Positions 42,758-51,871 of a DNA stretch of 54,024 nt are shown here, one piece after another. The notes under the pieces were generated by a model, which saw only the letters and a program-made list of their open reading frames with translations, was not told the DNA's origin and searched no databases. This stretch comes from Lachnospira sp. GTDB taxonomy: Bacteria > Bacillota > Clostridia > Lachnospirales > Lachnospiraceae. Numbering within the stretch: the first letter of the stretch is position 1; each line of letters starts with the position of its first letter. Made by a program: the position numbers and the translations under genes. Where the stretch lies: NCBI GenBank assembly GCA_015057605.1, contig SVDX01000017.1:1-54024 (forward strand), written 5' to 3'.

Positions 42758-44131
42758 TTATGCTTGCTTTAAGGTAAAAATGAATTCTGTACCAACACCT
42801 TCTGTGCTTATTACATTAATATTTTCGCCATGATTTTTAATGATTTCTCTGGCAATGGATAACCCGAGACCGGAACCGGTTTTATCCTTGCCACGAGACA
42901 AGTCTGTTTTATAAAATCTATCCCAGATTTTGCTTAGAGATGCTTTTGGAATTCCAATACCTGTGTCTTTTATAGAGACAAATATTTTACCATTTTTATC
43001 ACTTATATCGATATAAATGGTAGAATTGTTATTGCTGAATTTAATTGCATTATCTATTAAATTATAAATAACCTGTTGAATCTTTTCTTTATCAATAATT
43101 ACCACATAATCTTTAGAACCTATGGTGAAGTCGAAGTTAATCTTTTTCTTTGCACATTTTCCCTCGAAAGATAATAAAATCGGTTTAATAAGCTGATAAA
43201 TATTTACTTCGCTTAAGTCCAGTCGAGAGCCTTTGGTATCCCAGGTATTAAGTGTTAATAAATTACTGGTAAGCTTGGTAAGTCTTTCGGTTTCAAATAA
43301 TACAATATCCAGATATTTTCCCTGAAGCTCAGGGGGAATCGTGCCATCTGCCATAGCCTCTATATAGCCTTTGATGGAGGTAAGAGGTGAACGAAAATCA
43401 TGGGAGATGTTCGCAATAAATTTTTTCTGGTCTTCTTCAAGTGTGTTTAATTCACTTGCCATAAAGTTTAAAGAAATTCCGAGACGCCCGATTTCGTCAT
43501 CGCCTGTGAATTTTTCGAGTCCTTTATATGTAAAATTACCTTTGGCATACTCGCTTGCAGCGCTACTTAGTTTTCTTACAGGGAGGTAAACTACAAATGT
43601 AAATATTAACAATATAGTTATTGAAAATAGAAATAAAATTCCGGCTATTATATATACTTTTATCATTATGTTGTTATAGGTATCTGTTAAATCTGAGCAA
43701 GGATAATTAAGGATAATATATCCTATGGTTTTATAATTATCTATTACAGGTATAGGTACGGTTATTACTTCCTTCGAGTATAAATCATAGAAAGTTCCTG
43801 TTTTATAAATTTTATTCCCAAAATCCGTAATATCAAACTTTTTGATTTTCTTAGAATCGGTAATGTTAAATGAAGATGATATTACATTGTTTTCAGAATC
43901 AATATACAGAATATCTGAATTAACAAGAAGAGATAACATATGCAGATTTTCCGTGCTGATATACGCTGGGGATGAGGCAAGATGGTATGCCTGCTCATAA
44001 ATGTCGTTTGCCTTGTTTTTTGCAAGGGTAGACATAACTAGTCTGCTGCCTATAGTCTCTATAAAGAGTATACCGGCAAGCGCAAACAGGATGTAACCTA
44101 ATATAAATTTGTAATAAAGCGTTTTTTTCAT
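42758..44131 (-). CDS. Sensor histidine kinase with extracellular domain
   Basis: 457 residues: TM1 (10-28), extracellular sensor of about 130 residues, TM2 (157-182), HAMP (185-235), HisKA with H244 (ANISHDFRSP) and HATPase (NLIDNAIKFS, DTGIGIPKA, GSGLGLSIA). The partner regulator is 17 bp upstream in the same operon, itself 22 bp after mutS2. The sensed signal is unknown. Confidence 0.93.
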   Translation of the reverse strand: MKKTLYYKFILGYILFALAGILFIETIGSRLVMSTLAKNKANDIYEQAYHLASSPAYISTENLHMLSLLVNSDILYIDSENNVISSSFNITDSKKIKKFDITDFGNKIYKTGTFYDLYSKEVITVPIPVIDNYKTIGYIILNYPCSDLTDTYNNIMIKVYIIAGILFLFSITILLIFTFVVYLPVRKLSSAASEYAKGNFTYKGLEKFTGDDEIGRLGISLNFMASELNTLEEDQKKFIANISHDFRSPLTSIKGYIEAMADGTIPPELQGKYLDIVLFETERLTKLTSNLLTLNTWDTKGSRLDLSEVNIYQLIKPILLSFEGKCAKKKINFDFTIGSKDYVVIIDKEKIQQVIYNLIDNAIKFSNNNSTIYIDISDKNGKIFVSIKDTGIGIPKASLSKIWDRFYKTDLSRGKDKTGSGLGLSIAREIIKNHGENINVISTEGVGTEFIFTLKQA

Positions 44132-44148
44132 ATTTTTCTCCGATATTG

Positions 44149-44853
44149 TTATTTTCTGGTTTCAAATTTATATCCTATTCCCCAAACTGTGGAAATAGCC
44201 CATTCATCGCAGTCGTTTATTTTTTCTCGTATACGTTTGATATGAACATCAACAGTACGCGTATCACCTATATATTCATACCCCCATATATGATCGAGAA
44301 GTTGTTCTCTTGTAAAAACCTGATTTGGTGATTTTGCAAGAAAATACAATAACTCAATTTCCTTTGGTGGCATATCAACATTTGCTCCGTTATATGTAAC
44401 GGAATAGTTGGTTAAATTAATTACCAGATTCTTAAATTCAACAAATTCTCCGGTTGATGTTTCTACTGCAGGGGCAGGTGTGGTACTGTAACGACGTAAA
44501 ACAGCTTTAACGCGTGCAACAAGTTCCTTTGAATCAAATGGTTTAATTATATAATCATCAGCACCAAGTTCAAGACCGAGTACTTTGTCGAACACCTCGC
44601 CTTTGGCTGAAAGCATGATTATAGGAATATTACTATCTTTTCTAATTTCTCGGCATACCTGATAGCCATCCATACCCGGTAGCATCAAATCAAGGAGAAT
44701 TAAATCCGGCTTGAATGTTTTGAATGCTTCAATAGCGGCTTCGCCGTCTTCTACGCATGTGGTTTCAAAGCATTCCTTGACTAAATATAAGGAAATAAGC
44801 TCCGAGATATTAGTATCATCATCTACTATCAAAATTCTTTGTTTTGTAATCAT
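44149..44853 (-). CDS. OmpR/PhoB-family response regulator
   Basis: 234 residues: receiver with D11-D12 pocket, phosphoacceptor D55 (LILLDLMLPG) and K104 (IIKPFD), then a winged helix (PPKEIELLYFLAK, TRTVDVHIKRIREKI, VWGIGYK). The start is ATG 44853 after GGAGGT; a longer frame runs into mutS2. Pairs with the kinase at 42758. Confidence 0.93.
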   Translation of the reverse strand: MITKQRILIVDDDTNISELISLYLVKECFETTCVEDGEAAIEAFKTFKPDLILLDLMLPGMDGYQVCREIRKDSNIPIIMLSAKGEVFDKVLGLELGADDYIIKPFDSKELVARVKAVLRRYSTTPAPAVETSTGEFVEFKNLVINLTNYSVTYNGANVDMPPKEIELLYFLAKSPNQVFTREQLLDHIWGYEYIGDTRTVDVHIKRIREKINDCDEWAISTVWGIGYKFETRK

Positions 44854-44875
44854 TTTGTAAACCTCCGTATGTTTT

Positions 44876-47248
44876 TTATTTGAATTCGGCAATAGTTACT
44901 CCGGCTTCGCCTTCTCCAAATGTGCCGGCTCTATATGATTTTACATATTTGCAATGTTTTAAATGATTCTGCACGGCAGCTCTAAGAGTTCCCGTACCTT
45001 TTCCGTGTACTATTCTGACACTAGGAAGGTGTGAAAGATAAGCATCATCAAGATATTTGTCAAGATTTGCAATTGCTTCATCTACGGTCATTCCTATCAG
45101 ATTAATTTCGGTGCTTATGGAAAAACTCTTGTTCATTTTGATTTTTCCGGTGTTGGTTTTGGTGAGTCTGTCAGATGTTATTGTTGGTTCATCAATTATT
45201 TCAAGATTTCTGATATTTACCTGTGAACGCAGTATACCCATCTGAACAAACAGGTCGCCTTTTTCATTTGGCAATGTACTTACAGTACCTTCCGTTCCCA
45301 TGTTGAGAACTTTAACTTTATCTCCAATATGGAAATCCTTAGCAGAATGTTTTGCAGTTTTACCCGACTTGTCTTTGATGCCCTTTTTTACCTGATTGGC
45401 ATTTAGCTTTTCGCGGATTTTGTGACGTTCATTTTCCATATCACCGGAAGCGCCTTTTTTAACCATATTATTCATTTTTCTTATTGATTCATCAGCAAAA
45501 TCCTTTGCATTTTGCAGGATTTCCTGCGCTTCCTCTTTTGCTTTGTTAACAATGCCTTCACGTCTGTCATTAAGAACTTCACGTTCATTATCAAGCTGCT
45601 TTTTAAGAGCTTCAAGTTCATTCTTAAGTATAGCCATTTCTTCTCTGTCATTATCAAGCTTTCGCTTGCCGAGTTCAAGTTCGCTTATAATATCTTCAAA
45701 AGCAATATCATTCTTATCAATTCTATTCTTAGCATCTTCAATTATATAATCAGGTAGTCCTAATTTGCCGGAAATAGCAAAAGCATTACTCTTGCCGGGT
45801 ACACCAATAAGGAGCTTATAGGTTGGACTTAAGGTATTTACATCAAATTCACAACAAGCATTTTCAATACCTTCACCACTAAGTGCGAATAGCTTTATCT
45901 CACTATAATGAGTAGTTGCCATTGTTCTAACCTTCATATTGTGTAGGAAGCTAAGAATTGATATAGCAAGGGCGGCACCTTCTGTTGGGTCTGTTCCGGC
46001 ACATAATTCGTCGAACAATACGAGAGAATGTTCATCGGCATGCTCTAATATGTTAATGATATTTTTCATATGAGAAGAAAAAGTACTTAAGCTTTGCTCA
46101 ATACTTTGTTCATCGCCGATATCTGCATAAACCTCCGTAAATACTGAAAGCTTTGAGCCGGAGGATGCCGGAATGTGCAGACCGGCCTGCCCCATAAGAG
46201 TAAATAAGCCTACTGTCTTTAGGGAAACAGTTTTACCGCCTGTGTTAGGACCTGTTACTACAAGAAGGTCAAAGGTATTTCCAAGGTTAATATCAATTGG
46301 AACAACCTTTTCAGTATTAAGAAGCGGATGTCTTCCCTGCTTAATATCAATTATTCCGTCTTCGTTGAAAACGGGTTCACAACATTTGTATTTTTTTGAG
46401 AAGTTAGCTTTTGCAAATATAAAGTCAAGCTCTATAAGTGTTGAAAGGTTGTTTTGTAATGCATCTGCAAGTTCCCCGGCTTGCTCTGAGAGATTTGCAA
46501 GAATAACTTCAATTTCTTCCTGCTCCCTAATATATAATTCTTTTAAATCGTTATTAAGCTTAACGATTGCCATTGGTTCAACAAATATGGTTGAACCACT
46601 TGAAGATTGGTCGTGTATCATACCTGGAACCTGAGCACGATATTCTTGTTTTACAGGGATGCAATAGCGTCCGTTTCGCATGGTTATCACAGCATCCTGT
46701 AAATAGCTTCTTACAGAGCCGGATACCATTGCAGTCAAATCACTGTGTATGCGGTCGTTGGTTATCTTCATTTGCCTGCGAAGTGATTTTAAAGCAGGAC
46801 TTGCTTCGTCACTGATCTCTTCCTCTGAAATTATACATTTCTTAATTTCATTATTAAATACTGAGCAGGGCTCTAATGATGCAAACATATCCGTTAATGA
46901 GCCGGCAGCATTTTCATCTTCTGAATTATAACCATAATTCTTAGCTCTTAATGTGACATTAAGAAGAGAACTGATAGCCAAAAGCTCGCCAATACCAAGA
47001 ACACTTCCAAGCTCTAATCTTTTTAAAGACGGATATATATCTTTTATACCCGAAAATGACAGAGAGCTTTTTTTCCAGATAAGTGAAAGCGCATCAGAGG
47101 TTTGCTGTTGTGCTGTACGGATGTCGTCTATATTTGTAAATGGAACTAATTCCCTTACTCGTTCCTTACCTAAATCAGAGGAGGCAAGGGAAACTATTAT
47201 ATCTATTATTTTGTCAAATTCTAATGTGTGCAATGCTTTGTTATTCAT
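44876..47248 (-). CDS. mutS2: MutS2 (MutSB) DNA/ribosome-associated ATPase
   Basis: 790 residues: N-terminal clamp/lever helices, ATPase with Walker A GPNTGGKT and Walker B LVLFDELCAGTDP, a long coiled coil (about 520-620), a KOW-like segment (DFHIGDKVKVLNMGTEGTV) and a C-terminal Smr domain (IVHGKGTGTLR). MutS2 suppresses recombination and, in Bacillus, splits collided ribosomes. Its promoter lies at 47281-47309. Confidence 0.96.
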   Translation of the reverse strand: MNNKALHTLEFDKIIDIIVSLASSDLGKERVRELVPFTNIDDIRTAQQQTSDALSLIWKKSSLSFSGIKDIYPSLKRLELGSVLGIGELLAISSLLNVTLRAKNYGYNSEDENAAGSLTDMFASLEPCSVFNNEIKKCIISEEEISDEASPALKSLRRQMKITNDRIHSDLTAMVSGSVRSYLQDAVITMRNGRYCIPVKQEYRAQVPGMIHDQSSSGSTIFVEPMAIVKLNNDLKELYIREQEEIEVILANLSEQAGELADALQNNLSTLIELDFIFAKANFSKKYKCCEPVFNEDGIIDIKQGRHPLLNTEKVVPIDINLGNTFDLLVVTGPNTGGKTVSLKTVGLFTLMGQAGLHIPASSGSKLSVFTEVYADIGDEQSIEQSLSTFSSHMKNIINILEHADEHSLVLFDELCAGTDPTEGAALAISILSFLHNMKVRTMATTHYSEIKLFALSGEGIENACCEFDVNTLSPTYKLLIGVPGKSNAFAISGKLGLPDYIIEDAKNRIDKNDIAFEDIISELELGKRKLDNDREEMAILKNELEALKKQLDNEREVLNDRREGIVNKAKEEAQEILQNAKDFADESIRKMNNMVKKGASGDMENERHKIREKLNANQVKKGIKDKSGKTAKHSAKDFHIGDKVKVLNMGTEGTVSTLPNEKGDLFVQMGILRSQVNIRNLEIIDEPTITSDRLTKTNTGKIKMNKSFSISTEINLIGMTVDEAIANLDKYLDDAYLSHLPSVRIVHGKGTGTLRAAVQNHLKHCKYVKSYRAGTFGEGEAGVTIAEFK

Positions 47249-47280
47249 AATTTCTTTCCTTCATATAAATTAATGAATAT

Positions 47281-47309
47281 ATTATACCAATATTGCCTAT
47301 TGTTTACAA
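47281..47309 (-). promoter_or_regulatory. Promoter of the mutS2-RR-HK operon
   Basis: On the minus strand TTGTAA (47309-47304), 17-bp spacer, TATAAT (47286-47281), 32 bp before the ATG. Confidence 0.7.
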
Positions 47310-47375
47310 CTAAGTCATAGATTGTTCATATATTTATTTTAAAATATATCTACTAAATTGCGGAGTGGGTAAATT

Positions 47376-48590
47376 ATGTCGGAGAATAAAGATAAAAGTT
47401 TTATAAATGAGACCGTGAAAAAGAGAAAAATGAGTTCTGGAGAAGTGCTAAAAAGAAGTGCTTTATTTTTTGTGAAAGCAATTACATTGGGATTGATTGC
47501 GACAGTAACTTTTTTATTAGCAGAGCCAGTGATTAGAGAATTATTAGAAAATAATGGGGAAAATGTTGTCAAAATTGATGATGGTACTGAAAATACCATT
47601 AGTGTTGAAAATTCTACAACAGAGGGAAGGGTTAATGAGAATCCTCTATATGATACAAAAGAGGGAATGAGTAAGCTTCTTAATTCTATTGTGCAAATAG
47701 AAGGGAAGATAAATATACTTGATGAAAAAGGTGAAATACTTGGAGAACAGCTTACATTTTCGTCAGGAGCAGTGGTAAGTACCGGAGATAATACAATAAT
47801 ACTTACGGATTACGAGTCGGTTAAGGATAGTGAAATTATTAAGATTACATTTAGTAATGAGCTTCAATGTACTGCCAAGGTTAAAAGTTATAATAAGCAG
47901 CTTGGTATTGCGGTCATTAGTGCGGATACACAGGAGCTTTTCGATGGTTCATATTTTCCGGAGGAGAATGTGTTTGGAGATTCCGGAAATATTGATAAGG
48001 GTGAAGAACTTATGTATATAGGTGTATCTGAGGGGGTTGGTGTGATTAATGTTAGCTGCGATACTCTGACAACTAATAACATACTCCAGTATACAGATGT
48101 GATGTATTCAATGTTTACTACAGATCTTGCTTCAAATGTTGCTATGAATGGCTTTTTGTATAATTCATCAAATCAGTTAGTGGGTATGATTGCACAGCCT
48201 GAGAATAATGGAATTACAGATTTGGTTGCGGCTCTTGGAAGTACAGATATAATGCCTATTGTAGAGAAATTATCAAATGATAAGCCACTGCCATATATGG
48301 GAATAAATGGCTCTACAGTTACAGATGAGCTTAAGGAGTATGTAAATTCGGATATGCCGTATGGAGTGTATGTTACAAAGGTTGATACCAACTCGCCTGC
48401 ATATGAAGCAGGAATTCTGAATGGTGATATTATTACAGAGGTTTCAGGAAAAGAGATTGATTCCGTGAAAACATTTTCAAATGTTATTAATAGTATGGAT
48501 AAGGGAAATGTAGCCCGTGTAAATGTTGAGCGATATGGAAAAAATGAATATAAAAATTTGACATTTAGTGTTATAATAGGTGGGAAATAA
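47376..48590 (+). CDS. HtrA/DegP-like membrane pseudoprotease with PDZ domain
   Basis: 404 residues: cytoplasmic basic N-terminus, TM (about 30-50), trypsin-like fold (95-270) and PDZ (about 290-395). The catalytic triad is lost by alignment to HtrA: the LTNxHV histidine position is E147 (LTDYESV), the Asp of DLAV is Q175 (KQLGIAV) and the GNSGG serine is M257 (VAMNGF). The fold and the PDZ are kept, so it probably binds misfolded or signal proteins without cutting them. First gene of a likely htrA-like/yhaM/rlmD transcript. Confidence 0.85.
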   Translation: MSENKDKSFINETVKKRKMSSGEVLKRSALFFVKAITLGLIATVTFLLAEPVIRELLENNGENVVKIDDGTENTISVENSTTEGRVNENPLYDTKEGMSKLLNSIVQIEGKINILDEKGEILGEQLTFSSGAVVSTGDNTIILTDYESVKDSEIIKITFSNELQCTAKVKSYNKQLGIAVISADTQELFDGSYFPEENVFGDSGNIDKGEELMYIGVSEGVGVINVSCDTLTTNNILQYTDVMYSMFTTDLASNVAMNGFLYNSSNQLVGMIAQPENNGITDLVAALGSTDIMPIVEKLSNDKPLPYMGINGSTVTDELKEYVNSDMPYGVYVTKVDTNSPAYEAGILNGDIITEVSGKEIDSVKTFSNVINSMDKGNVARVNVERYGKNEYKNLTFSVIIGGK

Positions 48591-48609
48591 AATTAGTGAG
48601 GTATAAAAA

Positions 48610-49560
48610 GTGAAGTATATAGAGACTTTGACAGAAGGTCAGAAGATAGCAGATATTTATTTTTGTAAGCATAAAACAAGTGCAGTTACTAAGAATGGTA
48701 AGCCATATGATAACGTGATTTTGCAGGATAAGACAGGACAGATAGATGCAAAGATATGGGAACCAAATTCTATGGGAATTGATGATTTTGATGCCATGGA
48801 TTACATAGATGTAGTAGGGGATGTAACTAGCTTTAATGGTGCATTACAAGTGTCTATTAAGAGAGTTAGAAAGGTGTCGGAAGGAGAATATGACGTTAAA
48901 GATTATCTTCCGTGTACAGATAAGAACGTTGATGAAATGTACAGCGAACTTATTAAGATAATTGGAACGATTAAGAATGAATATCTTGTTAAATTACTTA
49001 AGAGTTTCTTTGTGGAGAATGAAGAGTTTGTTGGTAATTTTAAGAAACATTCAGCTGCAAAGAGTGTGCATCATAGTTTTGTGGGAGGATTGCTGGAACA
49101 TACTTTATCTGTAACTAAGATGTGTGACTATTACTCTACAGTATACAAGGCTATCAATAGGGATTTGTTATTAACAGCAGCACTGTTTCATGATATGGGG
49201 AAGATATATGAGTTATCAGATTTCCCAATTAATGATTATACAGATGAAGGACAGTTACTCGGACATATTGTGATGGGTGTTGAGATTATCGGTGCAGAGA
49301 TAAGAAAGATTGACGGCTTTCCGAAGGGACTTGCAAATCAACTTAAGCATTGTATTCTTGCGCATCATGGTGAGTACGAATTTGGTTCGCCAAAGAAGCC
49401 GGCGATAATCGAAGCATTAGCACTTAATATGGCAGATAATACAGATGCAAAGTTACAGACGATGACAGAAGTACTTAACAGTTCTGCACAGACAGAGGGG
49501 AACTGGTTAGGCTTTAACAGATTATTTGAATCGAATATCAGAAAGACAACAGAGACCTAG
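48610..49560 (+). CDS. yhaM: 3'-5' exoribonuclease YhaM family
   Basis: 316 residues: OB-fold (about 10-85) followed by an HD domain (150-290) with H164 (LLEHT), H194-D195 (FHDMGK) and a C-terminal HH motif (CILAHHGEYE). YhaM trims single-stranded RNA/DNA 3' ends. GTG start after GAGGTA. Confidence 0.9.
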   Translation: MKYIETLTEGQKIADIYFCKHKTSAVTKNGKPYDNVILQDKTGQIDAKIWEPNSMGIDDFDAMDYIDVVGDVTSFNGALQVSIKRVRKVSEGEYDVKDYLPCTDKNVDEMYSELIKIIGTIKNEYLVKLLKSFFVENEEFVGNFKKHSAAKSVHHSFVGGLLEHTLSVTKMCDYYSTVYKAINRDLLLTAALFHDMGKIYELSDFPINDYTDEGQLLGHIVMGVEIIGAEIRKIDGFPKGLANQLKHCILAHHGEYEFGSPKKPAIIEALALNMADNTDAKLQTMTEVLNSSAQTEGNWLGFNRLFESNIRKTTET

Positions 49561-49580
49561 GTTAGTATATATTTTAGAAA

Positions 49581-51251
49581 GTGATTAATGATATGGTTAA
49601 GAAAAATGATATTGTTAAAATAGATATTGAGGATATCGGAATAAACGGAGAGGGTATTGGTCGAATAGACGGCTATACCCTTTTTGTCAAGGATGCAGTG
49701 GTGGGTGATTATATTGAAGCGAAGATTATGAAGGCAAACAAGAGCTACGGCTATGCCCGCGTTATGAATATATTGACACCATCTCCTTACAGGGTGGATG
49801 CTGTGTGCCCGGTTGCAAGAAGTTGTGGCGGCTGTCAGCTTCAGGAGTTGTCTTATGAAAAACAGCTTGAATTCAAGCGTAATAAGGTGGCAAATAATCT
49901 TAAAAAGATTGGTCATCTGGAAAATGTAACAGTCAATCCGGTGCTTGGAATGGACGAGCCATTTCGCTATAGAAATAAAGCACAATTTCCTGTTGGTCTT
50001 AATAAAGATGGTGAAATCATTATGGGATTTTATGCAGGCAGAACCCATTCAATTATAGAGTGCGAGGATTGTCTTCTTGGTGTTACAGAGAACACTCAGA
50101 TACTTAATATTGTTAAGAATTATATGAAATCTTGTGGCGTTATGCCTTACGATGAAGGAACTGGAAAAGGATTGATGCGTCATATTCTTATCAGAAAAGG
50201 ATTTAAGACCGGAGATATAATGGTTTGTCTTGTTATAAATGGCAAGAAGCTTCCGGCAGCAGAGAAGTTAGTGGATGCGCTTAAGGTGATTCCTGGAATG
50301 ACAAGTATAAGCTACAATATTAATACGAAGAACACTAATGTTATCCTTGGAAATGAAGTAGTTAATCTCTATGGCGAGGGTTATATAACAGATTATATTA
50401 AGGATGTTAAATTCCAGATTTCTCCGTTATCGTTCTATCAGGTTAATCCAGTTCAGACCGAGGTATTATATGGTAAGGCTCTTGAGTTTGCAGGACTTAC
50501 AGGCAAGGAAAATGTGTGGGATTTGTACTGCGGAATAGGAACCATTTCGCTATTCCTTGCAAAGGCTGCAGGTAGTGTTAAAGGTGTGGAGATTGTCCCA
50601 CAGGCAATAGAGGATGCTAAGAATAATGCAAGGATAAATGGTATTACAAATGCAGAATTTTTTGTAGGTAAGTCAGAAGAAGTGTTGCCAGAGTATTATG
50701 AGAGAAATGGTGGTTATGCGGATGTGATTGTTGTGGATCCTCCAAGAAAAGGATGTGATGAAGCTCTCCTTGAGACACTCATTAGAATGAAGCCAAAGAG
50801 GGTTGTGTACGTTAGTTGTGATTCGGCAACGCTAGCAAGAGATTTGAAGTATTTATGCGAGAATGGATATGAGGTTAAGGAGGTTCAGCCGGTGGATATG
50901 TTTCCGATGGGTGGGCATGTTGAGACGGTAGTTCTTCTGTCCCAACAAAAGGCTGATGATTACATTGAAGTGGAATTAGAGTTAGATGAGCTGGATTTGA
51001 CTTCCGCAGAGAGTAAGGCGACTTATATGGAAATCCAGGAATATGTGCTGAAAGAGCACGGGTTGAAGGTGTCTAATCTGTATATTTCACAGGTAAAAAA
51101 CGCAATCAAAGATGATTGCGTTCGAAAGTGTGGAATAGAGGTTGGGGAGAATTATAACCTTCCTAAGTCGGAAGATAGCAGACAACCTCAGTGTCCGGAA
51201 GAGAAGGAAAAGGCGATTAAGGATGCGTTGGAGCATTTTGGGATGGTTTAA
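49581..51251 (+). CDS. rlmD: 23S rRNA (uracil-5-)-methyltransferase with C-terminal extension
   Basis: 556 residues: TRAM domain (1-60), 4Fe-4S cluster Cys (CPVARSCGGC), SAM motif (LYCGIGTISLF), VDPPRKGCD and catalytic Cys (VSCDSATLARDL). Residues about 465-556 are an extra domain (ATYMEIQEYVLKEHGLKV, NLPKSEDSRQPQCPEEKEKA) that I know mainly from Clostridia. GTG 49581 is used; ATG 49593 is an alternative with equal support. Its last bases are repeated 2.6 kb downstream, and an accessory cassette begins 2 bp after its stop. Confidence 0.93.
   Translation: MINDMVKKNDIVKIDIEDIGINGEGIGRIDGYTLFVKDAVVGDYIEAKIMKANKSYGYARVMNILTPSPYRVDAVCPVARSCGGCQLQELSYEKQLEFKRNKVANNLKKIGHLENVTVNPVLGMDEPFRYRNKAQFPVGLNKDGEIIMGFYAGRTHSIIECEDCLLGVTENTQILNIVKNYMKSCGVMPYDEGTGKGLMRHILIRKGFKTGDIMVCLVINGKKLPAAEKLVDALKVIPGMTSISYNINTKNTNVILGNEVVNLYGEGYITDYIKDVKFQISPLSFYQVNPVQTEVLYGKALEFAGLTGKENVWDLYCGIGTISLFLAKAAGSVKGVEIVPQAIEDAKNNARINGITNAEFFVGKSEEVLPEYYERNGGYADVIVVDPPRKGCDEALLETLIRMKPKRVVYVSCDSATLARDLKYLCENGYEVKEVQPVDMFPMGGHVETVVLLSQQKADDYIEVELELDELDLTSAESKATYMEIQEYVLKEHGLKVSNLYISQVKNAIKDDCVRKCGIEVGENYNLPKSEDSRQPQCPEEKEKAIKDALEHFGMV
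51228..51250 (+). repeat. Left copy of a 23-bp direct repeat (end of rlmD)
   Basis: Encodes the last residues LEHFGMV and most of the stop codon. It matches 53873-53895 at 21 of 23 positions (differences at the 7th and 9th base). The two copies bracket the three-gene cassette. Confidence 0.85.
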
Positions 51252-51253
51252 AT

Positions 51254-51871
51254 ATGAAAAATAACAATTATATAGGTATTTTAATAGCTTTGGATGGACC
51301 AAATGGTTCAGGCAAAACAACATTAAGAAATTCTTTAAAGGAAAATTTAATCAATAGTGGGTATGATGTTTGTGTAACTGCTGAACCAACAGCAACAGAA
51401 TTAGGTGATTATGTAAGGGAATTCGCAGAAACACACAATGGTATTAGTTTGGCATGCTTAGTAGCATGTGATAGGTATGAACACATAAAGAATGAAATAA
51501 TTCCTGCATTGGAGATGGGAAAGATTGTTATCACGGATAGATATATCTTATCGTCACTTATTTTACAGGAAATGGATGGGGTTGAAACGGACTTCATTTT
51601 AAATATTAATAGTGAGATTATTAAACCTGATCTTCAGATAGCTTTGTATGCTGACGAAAGAGTTCTACAGGAGCGATTGAAAAAGAGAGATATCTTGACT
51701 AGATTTGAAAAGAATAATCAATCAAATGATGAATTATTCTATATGAAGAAGGGAATTAAAAAGTTGGAGTGTGAGGGCATTGAAGTATTGGAAATACATA
51801 ACAACACTCGATTAGAAAAAAACGTGGAACGAATTGTATCATATATAAAAGGTAGATGGAGGAAAAATTGA
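51254..51871 (+). CDS. Thymidylate-kinase-like nucleoside monophosphate kinase
   Basis: 205 residues: P-loop at 15-23 (GPNGSGKTT), the DR(Y) motif at 95-97 (ITDRYILSSLILQ) and a basic lid (RLKKRD). This is the TMK fold (dTMP + ATP to dTDP + ADP), but the sequence departs from a housekeeping tmk (VTAEPTATELGDY in place of TREPGGT-type). It may act on another nucleotide. It begins 2 bp after rlmD and is AT-rich. It starts a tight three-gene cassette with the next two genes. Confidence 0.85.
   Translation: MKNNNYIGILIALDGPNGSGKTTLRNSLKENLINSGYDVCVTAEPTATELGDYVREFAETHNGISLACLVACDRYEHIKNEIIPALEMGKIVITDRYILSSLILQEMDGVETDFILNINSEIIKPDLQIALYADERVLQERLKKRDILTRFEKNNQSNDELFYMKKGIKKLECEGIEVLEIHNNTRLEKNVERIVSYIKGRWRKN

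Noticed and set aside
45057-46931. Open frames on the plus strand opposite mutS2
   Set aside because: Shadows of the mutS2 coding frame without ribosome sites.
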